This document shows, piece after piece, positions 58,999 to 64,000 of a stretch of DNA of 64,000 nt; within the stretch, counting starts at the first letter, position 1; every line of letters starts with the position of its first letter. The position numbers and the translations under genes are program-made. Source of the stretch: Tetrapyrgos nigripes (Eukaryota; Basidiomycota; Agaricomycetes; Agaricales; Campanellaceae); contig JAACJM010000230.1 of the NCBI GenBank assembly GCA_013368315.1, positions 54,101 through 118,100 on the forward strand, read 5' to 3'. The notes beneath the pieces were generated by a model that was not told where the DNA came from, ran no database searches, and was given only the letters and a program-made list of their open reading frames with translations.

Positions 58999-59337
58999 CT
59001 TCTAGTACGCCACTTGGAGGGAGTTAGTCTCGACCGAAAATCCTGTAGGATGGAGGAGAGGGAAGGTCCTAGGAGACGACGACCCGACCGAAATACGGTA
59101 GTGGGTGGGCTGGGAAGTAAACTTGTGAAATCTTTTTGTTATCAGGCTCTGGAAAAGGCATGCGTGGACACGGGGTGACTGGGGTCCTTCAGAACAACGC
59201 GATCGAGGTCGCGTAAAGTATGACGCGACGCTGACGTCAGAGATCCAAGATAGATCATGATCGGGCTTTTGCCAGGCGCTTAGATACAAGTTTTTGAAAG
59301 CGTGTTCTGGTACGCGTTCCTTCGCCCACTGCCCACC
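58999..59337. promoter_or_regulatory. Short divergent promoter, GT2 and GH16
   Basis: Only 339 bases separate the two start codons, so the genes must share or closely abut promoters. CG-rich words (CGCGTAAAGTATGACGCGACG, 59211 onwards) and TGACGTCAG at 59234 are visible; the latter resembles a CRE/bZIP site. Function is inferred from position only. Confidence 0.5.
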
Positions 59338-61208
59338 ATGTCCGCTCGCAGTCGTAGACGTTCCATGCAGAGCTCAGAAGAGTCAGCCAGCTGGGAGCCA
59401 GAGTCTCTCTACATGCACTCTCCATCGACACCCACCTCGGCGACTCCCTTCACTAAGCCGCCACCATCGTCGTTCCCCTTCCAGGCCCATCCTGGCAATC
59501 CCGACCCAGGTATGCCTATCCCGGGCTCGAGATCCCGAAGGTCGTCATTGGAATCCCTACGTGCTCGTCCAATCTCTGGTGAACTCGACCTTGGTCGTCC
59601 TTCTGCTCCCTTCATGAACGACCCCTCTCGTGCAGGCACTCCTCCACATGGCGACTCCATCCCTCGTTCTCCCTCTGCCAGCTTCCGCGCTCCCTTTTTA
59701 TCTCCAGCCTCTCGTCCATCCTCCACCGTCTGGTCTCCTCCTGCTTATCCGAATATTGGCCAACCTTTCGTCCCTGACTCTCCCGCAGGCTCGACTTCTG
59801 CTCTTGCTGTCCCCAAAGCAAAACCTCCCCTTCCTTCCACTCGTCTCACAGAGAAACTCACTGCCGAGGACAAACCTTGGCTCAACCACACTCCGACGAG
59901 AGAGCGTGCCTCTTGGTGGCTGACCGTCATTTGCATAGTCTTGGGTTTTATAGGCGCAGCCGTCCTCTGCTACTTTGGCGCTACTACCATCGACCTCCTG
60001 GACGAATCCCAGCTCTGCCAGGTTCTCAATGAAGATTTTTCTTCTGGCTCTCTCAACACCGATATCTGGAAACGAGACGTTCAGCTCGGCGGTTTTGGCA
60101 ATGGAGAGTTCCAGATAACGACCAACAGTGACAACAATCTCAAGGTCCAAAACAACCAGCTCTACATCATCCCTACGCTCACCAGCGATACTTTGGGCAG
60201 CAAAGATGCCATTTTCAGCGGTAATGGGTATGTCTGCTTTTTCCTTTTTCCCTTCTCTTTCTGACATCCCTTCAGATACACAGTCGACGGATGCACGGAA
60301 ACTAACAATGAGACTGCATGTAAAGTCACCCCTGACAGTTCCAATCACATCGTTATCAACCCCGCCATGTCCGCTCGTCTAAACACCAAGGGCACCGCCA
60401 GTATCAAGTATGGCAGAGTCGAAGTCCGAGCCAAAAATCCACGCGGTGACTGGCTCTGGCCCGCAATTTGGATGCTGCCAGAAGAGGATGCATATGGTCC
60501 TTGGCCTCTCAGTGGGGAGATTGATGTTCGTCTCATTCATTCTTCTGTTTATTTTCTCCATCTAAAGCATTTCACTAGATCATGGAAGCCAGAGGTAATC
60601 TCAACAGCTACGGTGCCCAGGGTGTCAACTTTGTCCGATCCTCCCTTAACTACGGCCCCATGGCAAGCCTCATCACCCAGATTTTCGGTTGGTGGCAAAC
60701 CAAGCGCGGAGGCTACAACCAAGACTTCCACACCTACACACTCGAATGGACTGGATCTTGGATGCGCATCTTCGTCGATAACCGTCTCCAAGCTATGCTT
60801 GATCTCACGATGAAGTCTGAAAAGAAGTCATTCTGGAATCGAGGTCATTACCCTGCCACCGCTCAGAATGGTTCAACTCAAGCAGTGGTGAGCAATATAT
60901 ACAGTAGTGGAGGATGGGATGCGCCATTTGATCGCAAGTTCTATTTGATCCTTGATCTGGCCGTTGGAGGGACGAGTGGGTGGTTCCCTGATGGAGTGGG
61001 CGATAAACCGTGGCACGACGGGAGTGCGACAGCTATGGAAGACTTCGCGAAGGCTCAGGATACGTGGAGTCAGACTTGGCCTTCTAGTACTGACGATAGG
61101 GCCTTCAGGATGTGAGTGATTCTTTTCCCCAGTTCTTGGCTGTATAGAATTAATTAATTATGTTCTAGTGATTCGGTGAAAATGTGGCAATTGGGCGGGT
61201 GTTCATAA
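59338..61208 (+). CDS. Membrane-anchored GH16 glycoside hydrolase
   Basis: This is a type II membrane protein with a lumenal or extracellular GH16 domain, expected to act on beta-glucan of the cell wall. I chose the ATG at 59338 (MSARSRRRSMQSSEES), preceded by CCACC. About 200 residues of Ser/Pro-rich cytosolic sequence precede the membrane helix WWLTVICIVLGFIGAAVLCY. The catalytic domain reads LCQVLNEDFSSGSLNTDIWK, RYGRVEVRAK-like KYGRVEVRAKNPRGDWLWPA, IWMLPEEDAYGPWPLSGEID, then across an intron IMEARGN, giving the GH16 ExDxxE site. Later motifs are FVRSSLNYGP, DFHTYTLEWTGSWMRIFVD, FYLILDLAVGGTSGWFPDG and DSVKMWQLGGCS, with TAA 61206-61208. Four exons, about 560 residues. The frame is intact. 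It diverges from the GT2 gene. Confidence 0.92.
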
Positions 61209-61584
61209 ATGCTTCCTGACCATGGACAGTGTGCGAGTACACGCAATTATACACGAACGGACAAACGATTTCCTTTCAACACTTTGTGTCTTTTGTGATC
61301 GCCCCCATGTATTATTCAACTCACCTACTAGACTATTGCTATCTCGCTATATTGCTCGTTTGCTCACTCTCAGTGCCTGTTGCAAGACATTGGCTTCTGA
61401 TCCCATCCTTCGTTTTTCAAACAAAGTTCATTCACGTTACATCATTCATTTTCTTCGCTTGATCTAGGCCCATATCATACTCCTACCCTCCCTTCAAATC
61501 ACTCTAATCTTCCCTACCTACCCCCTCACCCCACCCCACTCTCCTCTCTCTCCTCGGCCGCGTTACTTTCCGACTTGTCCGTCC

Positions 61585-61673
61585 GAGGTGTCTGTCTGTT
61601 CTGTTGTTCTGTCTGTCTGTTCTGTTGTTCTGTCTGTCTGTCTGTTGGTCTGTCTGTTTGTCTGTCTGTTGGC
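61585..61673. repeat. CTGT microsatellite
   Basis: CTGTCTGTTCTGTTGTTCTG is followed by repeated CTGT/TTGT units for about 90 bases. The phase slips several times. The long frames here (for example VCLSVCLLVCLFVC-like) are artefacts of the repeat. Confidence 0.9.
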
Positions 61674-63229
61674 TCTGTCGTCGCATCGTCCCCTTATCTT
61701 TCTACGTACATATATCATTCTTAACTTTATTTCGGACATTGTTTATGCAAAGTACCAAGTACTCTGTCTCTTGTTACCCAGCTTGCGTTTACTATGACAC
61801 ACATACGGACGATACAACATACACGGACGATACCACATACAAATTATCTAGACGAGTCACTGACTCACTCATTTATACGTACAAAGTACTTACTTCGATG
61901 TATTTCCTATACCTTATGACTATACAATCCCAATGATACCTTTAAAAATCCACGGATCTGTTCACTGGTTTACGAGCACCTTTCCACTATCACTGGAATG
62001 TACGTACTTTGTGGCTACATACTCGAGCTCCTAATCAGCTATGTGCACATAGATAGACAGATGATAGTAGGTGGCCACCGTTGCACATAGGCTCAGTTAG
62101 CGGTACCGACCGGTGTACCATATCGGCTAGATTCAGCTAGCTACTACAGTAGACTCAGACTCCGCCTCCGAGGTCGATAACCGAAGCGGCAGCGGACCAG
62201 GTCCAACGATCTTCGATAACTGATGGAAGATGCATGGAAGACCGGAAGACAGACTCTCGCGAGAGAAGCCAGGTTACTTAACGTTCGCGCTCTCACCACC
62301 AACCACAAACACCGAATCTTTCTCAGAAAACGCAGAACCCAGAAAGTCAAAGACTTTTATGGTAGAATAGAATCAGATCGACACGACATCGCGTTCGAAT
62401 CAACGTCGTGTTCAAGTCTGAGAAAGTACACAGCAGAGATAAGAACATGTACTACTATACAGTAGCAAGTGTTGAATGTAAAGGATGTAAGTTTAACAAT
62501 ATACGTAAGTAGTTAATCGGGCTACGCGGCCTGTCGGAGCTGCAGTTGCGCAACATTCATCGCCTGGCGCCAGCGCCCGACAGGATGAACGGAAAGTCGG
62601 ATTTAAACGTGTAATCCTCCGAGGCAAGAGAACTTCTAGGCACCAGATATACATACTCGAAATTAAATATATCAGGATATATCCTATCCCTGATTGGAAT
62701 TACATCAGTGGACCGTGTCAATGTTTGAAGAAGATAGCGTCCACTTTGTCTTGTACATAGCCTCTATTACTTAGGGAGGCTGGAGCGTGAGATGGCTAGC
62801 GTAGAATGTTGAACGTTGAACGTAACGGCGCGCTGGTCCAAAGTCCAGTGAGGCTGACGCTATTGTAAACTGCGCATGCGCTGGGTCATGGCGAAACAGC
62901 TCGAAACATTGACAATGCAAGAGTATCAATTATGCAGGATTGGCATAGCTGGGTTTGTTATTAAAGTTAAACAAGTAATGTAGTACACGTTATTTACACG
63001 TTAGATATAGATATGTTACTCACAAGAAATAGGGGTCGAGAATGCTTAGTGAGATATTGTGATTCATTCTTGAGAGGAGCCCGAAGCGCTAGCGCCGGTC
63101 AATGCATGATGCGTATGATAGCGGGCCCGGGAGGAGGAGGAGGAGTGTAGACTCGGACTGGAAACAACTTTTCACGTTAAAATTTCAACATTGGTCGAGT
63201 CGCCAGTACCGCCAGCGCGCTTATTGCGA

Positions 63230-63343
63230 ATGGCCCAAGAAGCACTTCTCAAGTACTGCGAAGACTTCATTCGCTTAGGCAACTCTTTCAACCTCGCTGA
63301 TTTGACGGACCGCGTCAACGATGCCTTCCCCCAGATACCCTAG
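63230..63343 (+). other. Short coding-like frame, 37 codons
   Basis: The frame MAQEALLKYCEDFIRLGNSF followed by NLADLTDRVNDAFPQIP ends at TAG 63341-63343. It is helical with good codon-like composition, but is isolated and without a donor site. It may be a gene relic or a micropeptide; no family is recognised. Confidence 0.25.
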
Positions 63344-64000
63344 TAATTGGCAGTAACATAAGAACTTGAAACAAAGAAACCAGTCACAGAGCCCTGAAGT
63401 AGATCCTTTGATAAGTAGGACGCGACTGGGCCAGGGAAGGATTCCGAAATACTTACTTATTGATATTATACACAGGTTAGCAGCTTAGCGATGGAGCGAT
63501 CGGTGGAAGACTCGATCCCACTCGAGAGCGTTGCCGCCGCCTGGCCACGGTCGGGAGTGAACATGGGTGAACGTGAAATTTCTGATCATATTACGGCGTA
63601 CGCAGTGTAGTGACTGATGATATGTAAATTAGGAGTTGCAGAGGCTACAAGTCGCTACATACTAAGAGCAGGTCCAATGGTCCAATATATGATAGATATT
63701 AGGGAAACTTGGGTAGAACCAGGGTCGGGCGATTGCTTCCACTGGTTTGACGCTGGAGCCGAGGAACCGAAAGCCTAAAGGCTCCACCTATGAGAAACTT
63801 GAAAGCCTGAACGTTGGCGAGACGACTCGGAGAACGAGAAAGATAATTGACAGGGGTCAAACCGTATCAACTTTCGGATTCACAGTAACGCCACTGGCCA
63901 CGCTGGCCACGTCCCACTGGTCCCCAGAGCTGTCAGAGCTGGCCCGTCGCGAGGTGAACATGAGGAGCTTGTGAGGGAATTAGCAGACAGTCATTGTCAA

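Larger units (their letters stand above)
61209..64000. other. Long gene-free stretch to the window end
   Basis: Apart from a microsatellite and one short coding-like frame, nothing is recognised in this 2.8 kb. Scattered frames of 60 to 110 codons have no motif. A gene starting beyond the window cannot be excluded. Confidence 0.45.

Noticed and set aside
62385..62410. tRNA-like B-box word GTTCGAATC
   Set aside because: The flanking bases do not form a T-stem and no A-box or acceptor stem lies at the right distance.

Overview
This window reads as nuclear DNA of a filamentous basidiomycete, probably a mushroom-forming agaricomycete. Genes are cut by many short GT-AG introns, mostly 45 to 70 bases. 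The gene families fit wood- or litter-decay fungi: cytochrome P450, glyoxal oxidase, two GH16 enzymes, a DUF6699-type protein and fungal BTB/POZ proteins. I see no bacterial operon, CRISPR array, rRNA or convincing tRNA gene.

Layout. 0-5 kb: a weak ORF, then a cytochrome P450 on the minus strand. 5.6-8.8 kb: a small unknown protein and the snoRNP core protein NOP56, both minus. 10.9-13.1 kb: a DUF6699-like protein built from many small exons. 14-17 kb: a decayed block holding a BTB remnant, a BTB gene with a nonsense codon and a histidine-phosphatase pseudogene. 17.2-20.9 kb: a kinesin with a C-terminal TPR-like segment. 21.6-23.3 kb: a cytochrome b561 protein and a GNAT acetyltransferase in convergent orientation. 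24.6-26.5 kb: a broken MYND-finger gene that contains an inverted-repeat element. 26.7-28.3 kb: a secreted GH16 enzyme. 30.7-36 kb: a polysaccharide deacetylase, a type II 3-dehydroquinase, an unknown short gene and a 2-oxoglutarate oxygenase. 36-44 kb: a gene-poor, repeat-rich island with two well-delimited hAT-like miniature elements and AT-rich palindromic clusters. 44-45 kb: an intact BTB gene, paralogue of the broken one at 15 kb. 45.8-52 kb: a glyoxal oxidase and a Zn2Cys6 regulator, divergent. 54.8-61.2 kb: a membrane GT2 glycosyltransferase and a membrane-anchored GH16 enzyme, divergent from a promoter of about 340 bases. 61.2-64 kb: no supported gene.

Themes. Cell-surface and cell-wall enzymes dominate the right part (GT2, two GH16, deacetylase, glyoxal oxidase). 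Four otherwise well-conserved genes (P450, kinesin, GNAT, deacetylase) each carry a single-base reading-frame break at or beside a short homopolymer run, which looks more like sequence error than gene death. The histidine phosphatase, the BTB gene at 15 kb and the MYND gene have nonsense or multiple lesions and look like true pseudogenes. I did not find a convincing new multi-gene system. The strongest unusual items are the hAT-like miniature elements, the BTB paralogue trio and the divergent GT2/GH16 pair. Protein family calls rest on motifs read by eye; no database search was possible.
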